Shown here: one piece after another, positions 1 to 7,492 of the stretch
Position numbering within the stretch: the first letter of the stretch is position 1
Layout: each line of letters opens with the position of its first letter
From: CAZPGL01 sp964586175
GTDB taxonomy: Bacteria > Actinomycetota > Acidimicrobiia > Acidimicrobiales > MedAcidi-G1
DNA length: 61,601 nt
Assembly: GCA_964586175.1 (NCBI GenBank)
Contig: CAZPGL010000008.1
Span: forward strand, 1 to 61,601
Reading direction: 5' to 3'
Notes under the pieces: generated by a model
What the model was told of the DNA's origin: nothing
The model's input: only the letters and a program-made list of their open reading frames with translations
Databases searched by the model: none
Translations under genes and position numbers: made by a program

Positions 1-315
1 GGTGACGTGGTCGAGCATGGCGGCCCGCTCGGCGATGCGGACCGGGTGTTCCTTGCGGGTCGGGAGGCTGGTGATGGCCGAACCGATGTGGATGTAGTCG
101 GTCTGGGCGGCGACCCAACCCATCATGGGGGCCGGGGCCGACATGTGGCTGTACTCGGTGAGACCGTGGTGCTCGCCGAACCAGATGTACTTCCAGTTGT
201 GCTTGTCGGCGAGGATGGCGAACTCCGCCTCCCGCATGAGCTCCCAGTGTTCGCTGGCCGAGTCGTGGGCCGCCGGGCCGGGGATGTAGCCGTTGCTGAA
301 GATGCCGAATTCCAC
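1..315 (-). CDS. LLM-class flavin-dependent oxidoreductase (partial, N-terminal 105 residues)
   Basis: The visible part is the N-terminal TIM-barrel portion of a bacterial luciferase-like oxidoreductase, a family that uses FMN or F420. It begins EFGIFSNGYIPG and contains WFGEHHGLTEYS, the conserved EHH segment at the flavin site, then IHIGSAITSLPTRKEHPVRIAE, typical of strands 2-3. The GTG start at 315 is chosen because AGGAG lies 5 nt upstream. The gene runs off the left edge, so cofactor and substrate cannot be assigned. It is divergent from the acyl-CoA ligase, with a palindrome between them, so the two may share a regulator. Confidence 0.85.
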   Translation of the reverse strand, partial: MEFGIFSNGYIPGPAAHDSASEHWELMREAEFAILADKHNWKYIWFGEHHGLTEYSHMSAPAPMMGWVAAQTDYIHIGSAITSLPTRKEHPVRIAERAAMLDHVT

Positions 316-344
316 GAGGACTCCTGGATGCTGGGGGCGTGGTT

Positions 345-361
345 CTAATGGATTGCATTAG
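345..361. promoter_or_regulatory. 17-bp palindromic operator candidate in a divergent promoter
   Basis: CTAATG-GATTG-CATTAG is a perfect 6-bp inverted repeat around 5 bp. It is AT-rich in a 70%+ GC context and lies between the divergent starts at 315 and 363. Size and placement fit a dimeric TetR/MarR/GntR repressor site. The regulator is not adjacent in this window. Confidence 0.5.
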
Positions 362-362
362 T

Positions 363-1931
363 ATGGCGGAGGGTCGGGCCGCTGTCAACCTGGACCGGTA
401 CGGTGCGGCCGTGCATCAGCCCCGGCACTGGACCGAACACACCGGCGGCGAGCCGTTCGACCTGCCGGCGCCGGCAACCGTCGTCGACGCATGGACGGCC
501 GCCCTCGGCGTCGAGCCCGACCGGCCGCTGCTCCACGACGCCGACGGCTGGACCAACCGCGGCACATTCCTCGCCCGGACCGTCGAGATCGCCGCCCGGC
601 TCGCCGCGGCCGGCCTGACCACCGGCGACCGGGTCGTCGTGTCAGGCCCCTCGTCGGTGCGCCTGGCCGTGGCCCACGTGGCGTGCCTCCGCCTGGGGCT
701 CGTCGTGGTGCCGACCAACGGCGCCTACCACCGCGACGAGCTGGCCCACGTGCTTGCCGACTGCACCCCGCGGGCCGCCCTCGTCGACCACGACGGCTGG
801 GCGGAGCTGCTGGCCGACCTCGATCCCGACCTCCTCGTCGCCACCACCGCCGTCGACCGGCCGGCGTTCCCCGACGGCCCCGCCCCCGAACTGGACGAGG
901 TGTCGGCCGACAGCCCCGCCCTGATCGGCTACACGTCGGGCACCACCGGCCGCCCGAAGGGGGCCGTGCTCACCCAGGCCAACCTGCTGGCCGGCGCTTG
1001 TTCGGTGTGCATCGCCTGGCGGTGGACCGATGCCGACCGGCTGCTGCTGTGCCTACCGCTGTTCCACATGCACGGCCTCGGGGTCGGACTGCACGGCACC
1101 CTGCTGGCCGGGGCGTCAGCGGTGCTCCAACCGGGCTTCGACCCGGACGCCGTGCTCGGCGGCATCGGCGACCACGGCTGCTCCATGTTCTTCGGGGTGC
1201 CGACCATGTACCACCGGCTGGTCGACCACCCGGGCGTGACGACCCTGGCCACCCTGCGGCTGTGCGTGGCGGGCTCGGCACCGCTGGCGGCGGCCCTCCA
1301 CGGACGGTTGGCCGCCGCGGCGGGCGTCACCGTGCTGGAGCGCTACGGCATGACCGAGACGGTGATGCTGGTGTCCAACCCGTACGACGGCGAGCGGAGG
1401 CCCGGTGCCGTCGGGTTCCCGCTGCCCGGCGTCGACCTGCGGCTGGGCGACCGCGGCGAGATCCAGGTGCGGGGCCCCAACGTGTTCGCCGGCTACTGGG
1501 GACGACCGGCCGCCGACGCCTTCGTCGACGACCCTGACGGGGGACCGCCGTGGTTCCGCACCGGCGACCTGGGCCATGTCGACGACGACGGCTACCTGGC
1601 CATCGTCGGTCGGGCCAAGGAGCTGATCATCAGCGGCGGCTACAACGTCTACCCCCGCGAGGTCGACGACGCCCTCGTCGACCACCCCGCGGTCGCCGAG
1701 GTGGCGGTGGCGGGCGTGCCCTCCGAGGAATGGGGCGAGGAGGTGGTGGCCTGGGTGGTCCCGGCAGCCGGTGTCCCGGCCCCGACCGTCGACGAGCTCC
1801 GGGCCCACGCCCGGGATCGGCTGGCCGGCTACAAGCTGCCCCGTCGGGTGTTGGCCGTCGACGCCCTGCCCCGCAACGCCCTCGGCAAGGTGATGCGCCA
1901 CGAGTTGCGCGAAGGTGAAGGCCATGAGTGA
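363..1931 (+). CDS. AMP-dependent acyl-CoA synthetase/ligase
   Basis: This 522-residue enzyme of the ANL superfamily activates a carboxylic acid with ATP to an acyl-adenylate and then a CoA thioester. Visible motifs are the P-loop YTSGTTGRPKG at about residue 190, the adenylate-binding YGMTE, FRTGDLGHVDDDGYL with the ribose-binding Asp near residue 400, the hinge GRAKELIISGGYNVYPREVD, and the C-terminal catalytic Lys in NALGKVM near residue 506. The ATG at 363 is preferred; in-frame ATG 348 would lie inside the palindrome. The stop overlaps the start of the next gene by 8 nt, so the two are probably translationally coupled. The acyl substrate is unknown; the setting suggests a medium-chain or branched acid. 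Confidence 0.88.
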   Translation: MAEGRAAVNLDRYGAAVHQPRHWTEHTGGEPFDLPAPATVVDAWTAALGVEPDRPLLHDADGWTNRGTFLARTVEIAARLAAAGLTTGDRVVVSGPSSVRLAVAHVACLRLGLVVVPTNGAYHRDELAHVLADCTPRAALVDHDGWAELLADLDPDLLVATTAVDRPAFPDGPAPELDEVSADSPALIGYTSGTTGRPKGAVLTQANLLAGACSVCIAWRWTDADRLLLCLPLFHMHGLGVGLHGTLLAGASAVLQPGFDPDAVLGGIGDHGCSMFFGVPTMYHRLVDHPGVTTLATLRLCVAGSAPLAAALHGRLAAAAGVTVLERYGMTETVMLVSNPYDGERRPGAVGFPLPGVDLRLGDRGEIQVRGPNVFAGYWGRPAADAFVDDPDGGPPWFRTGDLGHVDDDGYLAIVGRAKELIISGGYNVYPREVDDALVDHPAVAEVAVAGVPSEEWGEEVVAWVVPAAGVPAPTVDELRAHARDRLAGYKLPRRVLAVDALPRNALGKVMRHELREGEGHE

Positions 1932-2619
1932 CCCCGCGCCGACCCGGCTGGCCTTCCACTTCGACGTGATCTGCCCGTGGGCCTACCAGACGTCGCTGTG
2001 GATGCGCGAGGTGCGCGACCGGCACGGCATCGATGTCGACTGGCGGTTCTTCAGCCTCGAGGAGATCAACCGGGTCGAGGGTAAGAAGCACCCGTGGGAA
2101 CGTGAGTGGTCCTACGGCTGGTCGATGATGCGCATCGGCGCCCTGCTCAAGCGCACGGATCCGGCCCTCAACGACGCCTGGTACCTGCATTCCGGCACCG
2201 CCCTGCACGTCGAAGGCCGCCAACCCCACCGGCCCGAGGTGGCCCGCGACCTGCTGGTCGAGCTGGACCTCGACCCCGGCCTCGTCGACGAGGCCCTGGA
2301 CGACCCCACCACCCACGACGACGTCAGGGCCGACCACGACCGGGTGGTCGCCCTCGGCGGCTGGGGGGTGCCGACCCTGGTGTTCCCCGGCGCCGCCGAC
2401 GACGACTCCCGCAAGCTGTTCGGGCCGGTACTCATCGACCCGCCGACCGGTGACGCCGCCGACCGACTCTGGCAGTTGGTGGTCGGCTGGCTGGAGTTCC
2501 CGCACCTGTTCGAGCTGCAGCGGCCCAAGACCCCGGCCGACCTGGCCGCGGTGGGCGAGGTGTTCCGGCCGTACCTCGAGGCCCGTGAGTGGAACACCGT
2601 GGCCAACCCCACCCCCTAG
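1924..2619 (+). CDS. DsbA-fold mycothiol-dependent nitroreductase-like protein
   Basis: The 231-residue protein has the thioredoxin/DsbA fold of the mycobacterial Rv2466c-type mycothiol-dependent nitroreductases. It opens LAFHFDVICPWAYQTSLWM, has a cis-Pro loop WGVPTLVF, and ends with PHLFELQRPKTPADL, the family's C-terminal signature. Rv2466c carries CPWC; here the motif is CPWA with Cys17 only, so the resolving cysteine is gone and a monothiol mechanism with mycothiol is the natural reading. It overlaps the ligase stop by 8 nt and precedes a second mycothiol-linked gene, suggesting a shared detoxification or redox role. A 2-hydroxychromene-2-carboxylate isomerase-like function is an alternative. 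Confidence 0.75.
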   Translation: MSDPAPTRLAFHFDVICPWAYQTSLWMREVRDRHGIDVDWRFFSLEEINRVEGKKHPWEREWSYGWSMMRIGALLKRTDPALNDAWYLHSGTALHVEGRQPHRPEVARDLLVELDLDPGLVDEALDDPTTHDDVRADHDRVVALGGWGVPTLVFPGAADDDSRKLFGPVLIDPPTGDAADRLWQLVVGWLEFPHLFELQRPKTPADLAAVGEVFRPYLEAREWNTVANPTP

Positions 2620-2645
2620 ACCCGACCCGACGAGGAAGGCCCACC

Positions 2646-3473
2646 ATGCAGATCGAACTGGACCGTACCCACATCCTCGGCGGGCTGGAGGAGATCTGGT
2701 CCACCTGGTCGAGCTGGGGTGCCGGCCTGTCCGCCGACGACTGGAAGGTCCCCAGCCGCTGCCCGGGCTGGACGGTGCAGGACAACCTGGCTCACATCGT
2801 CGGCACCGAGCGCATGCTCCAGGGTCACCCGGCCCCCGAGGTCGAATACCCGACGGCCCATCTGAAGAACCCCATCGCCGAGGGCAACGAGCGGTGGGTC
2901 GAGTCGATGCGGGGGCTGGCTGGTGCCGAGGTTCTCGACGCCTTCCGCACCGTGTCCGGCGAGCGGCTGGCCGGGCTCGCCGCCATGACCGACGAGCAGA
3001 TCCTGAAGGTCGGCTGGTCGCCGGTCGGCGAGGTGCCCTACCTGCGCTTCATGCATGTCCGGGTCTACGACGCCTGGCTGCATCTCGAGGACTGCCGGGC
3101 CCCGCTCGGGCATGAGCCGTGCTCCGGGGGCCGACCGGCTGAGATGTCGGTCGACGAGGTGACCACGGCGGCCGGGTTCGTCATCGGCAAGAAGGCCGGG
3201 GCGCCGGCCGGCAGCCGGGTCGAGGTGACGCTGACCGGACCGGTCGAGCGGGTTATCCGGGTGGCCGTCGACGATCGGGCCAAGGTGGTCGACGCCTTCG
3301 AGCCCGACGGCAGCGAACCCACGGCCACCCTGGCCATGTCCTCCAACGACTGGCTGGCCCTCACCGGTGGCCGGGTGGACCCGGCGCCGCTTCTCGACGA
3401 CGGCCGGGTGGTTGCGGGTGGTGACGCCGAACTGGCCCGGGCGATGGCCGTGCGGCTGGCCTTCACCATCTGA
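2646..3473 (+). CDS. Mycothiol-dependent maleylpyruvate isomerase-family protein
   Basis: The 275-residue protein combines an N-terminal DinB/MDMPI four-helix domain with a C-terminal SCP2-like sterol-carrier domain. The N-terminal part contains CPGWTVQDNLAHIVGTE, with the metal-ligand His of the family, and later HVRVYDAWLHLEDCR, supplying further His and Asp/Glu ligands. The C-terminal part includes VEVTLTGPVERVIRVAVDD. Known members use mycothiol as cofactor or bind divalent metal. The ATG at 2646 follows GAGGAAGG. It lies 26 nt after the DsbA-like gene and is probably in the same transcript. The real substrate cannot be read from sequence. Confidence 0.8.
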   Translation: MQIELDRTHILGGLEEIWSTWSSWGAGLSADDWKVPSRCPGWTVQDNLAHIVGTERMLQGHPAPEVEYPTAHLKNPIAEGNERWVESMRGLAGAEVLDAFRTVSGERLAGLAAMTDEQILKVGWSPVGEVPYLRFMHVRVYDAWLHLEDCRAPLGHEPCSGGRPAEMSVDEVTTAAGFVIGKKAGAPAGSRVEVTLTGPVERVIRVAVDDRAKVVDAFEPDGSEPTATLAMSSNDWLALTGGRVDPAPLLDDGRVVAGGDAELARAMAVRLAFTI

Positions 3474-3484
3474 GCGGGATCGAC

Positions 3485-4138
3485 GTGGACCGACACCCCT
3501 TCACCGGTCGCCCGCTGGTCGTCCCCGACCCGGCCGACGCCCTTCCCGGTCGGGACACGCCGGTGCCGGTTCCCGACACCCACCATGTCAACGGCCGGCC
3601 GCTCGTCCCGCCGTTTCCCGATGGTCTCGAAACCCTGATCGTCGGTATGGGCTGCTTCTGGGGGGCTGAACGCACCTTCTGGGAGGCCGAGGGCGTGTGG
3701 ACCACCGCCGTGGGCTATGCCGGGGGCCACACCCCCAACCCCACCTACGAGGAGGTGTGCACCGGGGGCACCGGCCACAACGAGGTGGTGCTGGTCGTGT
3801 TCGACCCGGCGGTCCTGCCGCTGGCCCGCGTGCTCGGCCTGTTCTGGGACAACCACGACCCCACCCAGGGCATGCGCCAGGGCAACGACATCGGCACCCA
3901 GTACCGGTCGGGGATCTACGTGGCCGACGAGGCGCAGCGGGCGGCCGCCGAGGCCACCCGGGACGCCTTCGCCCCCGTGCTGGCCGCCGCCCACTACGGC
4001 GACATCACCACCGAGGTCGAGGACCGGGGAGCGTTCTTCTACGCCGAGCACTACCACCAGCAGTACCTGGCCAAGAACCCGATGGGCTACTGCGGGCTGG
4101 GCGGCACCGGCGTGTCCTGCCCGACGGGCGTGCTCTGA
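3485..4138 (+). CDS. msrA: Peptide-methionine (S)-S-oxide reductase MsrA
   Basis: This cytoplasmic repair enzyme reduces S-methionine sulfoxide in proteins. The catalytic motif MGCFWGAERTFWE places the nucleophile at Cys57, with VGYAGGHTPNPTYEEVCTGGTGHNE and a conserved HDPTQGMRQGNDIGTQYRS core. Resolving cysteines sit in the tail GYCGLGGTGVSC, typical of the E. coli-like long form. At 217 residues it carries an N-terminal extension of about 45 residues before the catalytic domain, as in E. coli MsrA. The GTG start at 3485 has GCGGGA upstream. It lies 11 nt after the mycothiol-dependent gene, giving a small redox-repair cluster. Confidence 0.95.
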   Translation: MDRHPFTGRPLVVPDPADALPGRDTPVPVPDTHHVNGRPLVPPFPDGLETLIVGMGCFWGAERTFWEAEGVWTTAVGYAGGHTPNPTYEEVCTGGTGHNEVVLVVFDPAVLPLARVLGLFWDNHDPTQGMRQGNDIGTQYRSGIYVADEAQRAAAEATRDAFAPVLAAAHYGDITTEVEDRGAFFYAEHYHQQYLAKNPMGYCGLGGTGVSCPTGVL

Positions 4139-4161
4139 GGAGACCTGCCGGTCTCTCCTGA

Positions 4162-5274
4162 TCAGTCCAGGACGCGGGTTGCGATGAGCTCCTCAAGCTG
4201 GTCGTCGTCGAACCAGTTGAGCTGCCAGGACTTGGCCCGTCGGAAGTAGAGCTGGGCGTCGCACTCGACGGTGAAGCCCATGCCGCCGTGGATCTGGATG
4301 GTGGTCGAGGACACGTCCCGGCACGTCTGGGTGGCGAAGAGTTTGGCCATCGGGGCCAGGCGCTCGACATCGCCACCGCCGGTGTCGCGGGCCCAGGCCG
4401 CCTGGTGGACGAGCACCCGGCCGCCGTCGATGGCGGTGATGCCGTCGGCCAGGTAGTGCCCGATGGACTGGAAGGCGCCGATGGGCTTGTCGAACTGGTG
4501 GCGCACCTTGGCGTACTCGTTGGCCAGGTCGTGGGACGCCTCGGCGGCACCGATGGCCTGGGCGGCCACCAGGACCATGGCGTCGAGCATGACGGCGTGC
4601 CATGTGGCCCATCCGGTGCCCGGGGTGCCGATGCGGGCGTCGTCGTCGACGACGACACTGTCCAGATCCACCCGGTACTGGGTGTCGGAGGCCACGGTGA
4701 GCTGCTGGGTCAGGGTCACCCCGGTCGCCGTCGGGTCGACGAGGAAAAGGCTCACCCCGGTGCCCTCTCTGGCCAGTACGACCAGCCGGTCGGCCGACGA
4801 GGCGAAGGGCACGTGACGCTTCACGCCGGACAGCGCCACGCCCCCGTCCACCGCGGTGGCCGTGGCCTGCACGCCGGTCTCACCCGACGAGTTGTCGGGC
4901 TCCAGCCATGCCGGGCTGAGGATGGCCGTACCGGCGGCGATGGCCGGCAGCCACGTAGCCTGCTGGTCGGCCGACCCGGCGGCCATGAGGACGCCGGCCG
5001 AGACCACCGATGACACGAAGTGCGGCGACGGCACCAGGCTGCGGCCGAACTCCTCGTAGACGACGACGGCGTCGAGCAGGCTCATCGCCGACCCGCCGTG
5101 CTCCTCGGGCAGCATCAGCCCGGTGAGGCCCATGGCGATCAACTGCTCCCAGAAGCCGTCGTCGTACCCCTTCGGGTCGTTCTCGAGGGCCCGCACCGTG
5201 TCGGTGGCGTCGGCGCACAGGGCGTGCACGGCTTCGCGCAGCATGTCCTGTTCTTCGGTGAATGCGAGATCCAT
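4162..5274 (-). CDS. Acyl-CoA dehydrogenase family protein (last gene of the catabolic operon)
   Basis: This 370-residue flavoprotein starts MDLAFTEEQDMLREAVHALC and shows the middle-domain segment LSPAWLEPDNSSGETGV and the C-terminal IHGGMGFTVECDAQLYFRRAKSW, which contacts FAD of the partner subunit. The ATG at 5274 has GGAG about 10 nt upstream. It is slightly short for a homotetrameric ACAD, and there is a second ACAD in the same operon. In mycobacterial steroid side-chain catabolism, FadE28/FadE29-type dehydrogenases work as alpha2beta2 heteromers, so this may be one half of such a pair. That pairing is inference from context. Confidence 0.85.
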   Translation of the reverse strand: MDLAFTEEQDMLREAVHALCADATDTVRALENDPKGYDDGFWEQLIAMGLTGLMLPEEHGGSAMSLLDAVVVYEEFGRSLVPSPHFVSSVVSAGVLMAAGSADQQATWLPAIAAGTAILSPAWLEPDNSSGETGVQATATAVDGGVALSGVKRHVPFASSADRLVVLAREGTGVSLFLVDPTATGVTLTQQLTVASDTQYRVDLDSVVVDDDARIGTPGTGWATWHAVMLDAMVLVAAQAIGAAEASHDLANEYAKVRHQFDKPIGAFQSIGHYLADGITAIDGGRVLVHQAAWARDTGGGDVERLAPMAKLFATQTCRDVSSTTIQIHGGMGFTVECDAQLYFRRAKSWQLNWFDDDQLEELIATRVLD

Positions 5275-5291
5275 GGGGTGGGTGCTCCGTG

Positions 5292-5774
5292 TCAGCGGGG
5301 GTCGGGACGCCACGACTCGCCGCGGCGTCGCCACGGGTTGTCGGAGTCGTCGATGGGGAGGGCCACCCGCACCGCGCAGGTGGTGGTGGCGACGTCGCCG
5401 ACGTGGAGTGCGACGTCGAGGTCGATCCAGCCGCAGCCGGTGTCGTCGATCGACGAGCCGGTGACGGTGGCGGAGAACACCATGTGGTCGCCGGGGAACA
5501 CCGACGTGTTCATCCGGAACGTCATGCGGCCCAGTCGGCCGGTCGGGCCCGTCCAGTCGGTGACGTACCGCTCGAACCAGGCGGCCTGGTTCGGGGTGTT
5601 GAGGAAGATGTCCTTCGTGCCGTTGCGGTGGACGGCGAAGTCCTTGTCATGGTGCATGGGCCGCCAGTCGCGCGAGGCCAGGGCGCCGAGGACCACCGTG
5701 GTGGCGGTGACGTCGATGCCCAGCTCGGGCAGGGTGGCGCCCACCTCGACCTGGCTGTGTAGGAGGCGGGTCAC
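5292..5774 (-). CDS. MaoC-family enoyl-CoA hydratase, catalytically competent subunit
   Basis: The 160-residue single hot-dog domain contains SRDWRPMHHDKDFA, matching the MaoC/hydratase-2 motif with its catalytic Asp and His, followed by DIFLNTPNQAAWFERYVTDW. Its GTG start overlaps the stop of the upstream MaoC-like gene (GTGA). The partner lacks the catalytic residues. This arrangement mirrors ChsH1 (active) with the MaoC domain of ChsH2 (inactive) in cholesterol side-chain degradation, where the heterodimer hydrates bulky enoyl-CoAs. The pairing is inferred from adjacency and motif loss. Confidence 0.82.
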   Translation of the reverse strand: MTRLLHSQVEVGATLPELGIDVTATTVVLGALASRDWRPMHHDKDFAVHRNGTKDIFLNTPNQAAWFERYVTDWTGPTGRLGRMTFRMNTSVFPGDHMVFSATVTGSSIDDTGCGWIDLDVALHVGDVATTTCAVRVALPIDDSDNPWRRRGESWRPDPR

Positions 5775-6313
5775 GAGCCGTCCCCTTCCGGTCGGCGGTA
5801 GCCGAAGGCCGTGTACGACTCGACGCCGAGCAGCACGTCGTCCTGGTTGAGGTACTCGACGTCGATGACCCAGAACCGGCCCCGGCCCAGTTTGGTGGTC
5901 TTGGGGTCGCTGATTGAGCGCAGGATCTGGCGGCTGCGTACCTCGTCGCCGATGCGGACCGGCTCGTGGAACGTGTTGGTGTTGGACGAGATGATGGCTT
6001 CCGGGAGGTCCAGGTCGTCCTTGAGGTCGAAGTGGGCCTGGAGCGGCACCGCCGGTTCGGTGCGGCCCGGCGACCAGTGGTGGGGGCGGAACCACACCGA
6101 GAGCATGGTGGGCGGGGCGATGGGGCCGTCGGTGAGGTCGTCGGCCACGTCGTCGTCCCAGAACAGCGGGTTGCCGTTCTCGACTGACGCGCAGGTCGTC
6201 CAGATGTAGCCGTGTTCGACCGGGAAGCCGCCAGCCTCTTCGTACTGGACGGCACCGATGCGGTCGGTGACTGACGTCGGGACATCGGGCAGGTCGGGAG
6301 ACGGCGCGCTCAT
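5771..6313 (-). CDS. MaoC-like dehydratase domain protein, probably inactive partner subunit
   Basis: The 180-residue hot-dog protein resembles FAS1-type N-terminal MaoC dehydratases: YIWTTCASVENGNPLFWDDD, IAPPTMLSVWF and EVRSRQILRSISDPKT. In the hydratase motif the expected Asp and His are replaced (ENGNPLFWD), so it is unlikely to catalyse hydration alone. ATG at 6313 overlaps the stop of the CoA-transferase gene (ATGA), and its own stop overlaps the next MaoC start. Strict coupling with the active MaoC suggests a heterodimer with this subunit binding the bulky acyl moiety. Confidence 0.8.
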   Translation of the reverse strand: MSAPSPDLPDVPTSVTDRIGAVQYEEAGGFPVEHGYIWTTCASVENGNPLFWDDDVADDLTDGPIAPPTMLSVWFRPHHWSPGRTEPAVPLQAHFDLKDDLDLPEAIISSNTNTFHEPVRIGDEVRSRQILRSISDPKTTKLGRGRFWVIDVEYLNQDDVLLGVESYTAFGYRRPEGDGS

Positions 6314-7488
6314 GCGATGGCTCCGGTCGCCCGCCAGTCGGCCAGCTCGTCGCCGGTGGCTCCGGCGTCGGCCAGCACGGCCTCGGTGTCGCTCTGGGCG
6401 AAGTCGGGGATGGCCATGGCCGTGGCGTCGACCTGGGCGGCCATCGGGGCCGCGACCTGCCGTAGCCGGCCGGCCGTGGGATGGGTGACCTCGCAGAACC
6501 GCCCCCGGGCCGAGAACTGCTCGTCGGCCACCACCTCGGGGATGTCGAGCACCGCCGATACGCAGGTGTCGGCCGGTCCGAGCTCGGCGGCCCAGTCGTC
6601 GCGGCCGCGGGTGGCGAAGGCGGCGGCGAAGTCGGCCCGCATGGCGTCGACGGCGTCGTCGTCGTACTGGTGGTCGATCCACTGGTCGCAGCCCAGGGCC
6701 CGGCACAGGTTGGCGAAGAACCGGGGTTCGATGGCGCCCACGGCCAGCCAGCCGCCGTCGGCGGCCCGGTAGCGGTCGTACCAGGCGTACCGGCCGGTGA
6801 GCAGGCCGTGGCCGGGACCGGGTTCGACGCCGTCGGCCAGGTACTCGTCGACGGCCAGCGACATGAGCGACAGCACCCCATCGGCGATCGAGACGTCGAG
6901 GTGGGTGCCGGTGCCGGTGGTGGCCCGGGCGGTCAGGGCGGCGCAGATGGCGGCCACGGCCTGGAGTCCACCGCCGGCGCTGTCGGCGATGGTGGCACCG
7001 GCCATGGCCGGACCACCGTCGTCACCTCGACCCGAGCAGTGGAGGTAGCCGCCGACGGCCAGGTAGTTGATGTCGTGGCCGGCCCACTGGCTGCGGGGCC
7101 CGGTCTGGCCGAACCCGGTCGTGGAGCAGTAGACGACCCCCGGGTTGATGGCCGCCACATCGTCGTAGCCGATGCCCAGACGGTCGACGACGCCGGGGCG
7201 GAAGCTCTCGATGATCACGTCGGCGGTGGCGGCCAGCCGTAGGAACGCCTCCCGGCCATCGTCGGCCTTGAGGTCGATGCGGACCCGGCGCATGCCGCGA
7301 TGGGCGCTGTAGGCGTAGGGGGGCGGGGTGATGTGCACGCCGCCGTCGCGGGGCACCGGCGCCACCTTGACCACCGAGGCGCCCCAGTCGGCCAGCCACC
7401 GGGCCGCCCGGACCGCCGGGCCGACCGACGCCAGGTCGAGCACGGTGATGCCGTCGAGGAGCGGTCGGGCGGCGGCAGGGGAGGTCAT
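6310..7488 (-). CDS. CaiB/BaiF family CoA-transferase
   Basis: The 392-residue class III CoA-transferase moves CoA between carboxylic acids through an aspartyl-CoA thioester. Family features are LLDGITVLDLASVGPAVRAARWLADWGASVVKV at the N-terminus, the SFRPGVVDRLGIGYDDV segment, FGQTGPRSQWAGHDINYLAVGGYL, and GTHLDVSIADGVLSL carrying the catalytic-region Asp. It could equally be an alpha-methylacyl-CoA racemase, which has the same fold; AMACR-type racemases act on branched bile-acid and sterol side chains, which would suit this operon. It starts 4 nt after the upstream ACAD stop and overlaps the downstream MaoC start. Confidence 0.82.
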   Translation of the reverse strand: MTSPAAARPLLDGITVLDLASVGPAVRAARWLADWGASVVKVAPVPRDGGVHITPPPYAYSAHRGMRRVRIDLKADDGREAFLRLAATADVIIESFRPGVVDRLGIGYDDVAAINPGVVYCSTTGFGQTGPRSQWAGHDINYLAVGGYLHCSGRGDDGGPAMAGATIADSAGGGLQAVAAICAALTARATTGTGTHLDVSIADGVLSLMSLAVDEYLADGVEPGPGHGLLTGRYAWYDRYRAADGGWLAVGAIEPRFFANLCRALGCDQWIDHQYDDDAVDAMRADFAAAFATRGRDDWAAELGPADTCVSAVLDIPEVVADEQFSARGRFCEVTHPTAGRLRQVAAPMAAQVDATAMAIPDFAQSDTEAVLADAGATGDELADWRATGAIA

Positions 7489-7492
7489 GGGA

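Noticed and set aside
339..362. Upstream GTG 339 or ATG 348 as start of the acyl-CoA ligase
   Set aside because: Both place the start before or inside the palindrome and add residues unlike the family N-terminus; ATG 363 is more reasonable.
5292..6881. A 529-residue frame that would join the CoA-transferase region to the MaoC gene
   Set aside because: Only the last 160 residues match a family; the rest is a shadow of the overlapping genes, and GTG 5774 fits the overlap pattern.
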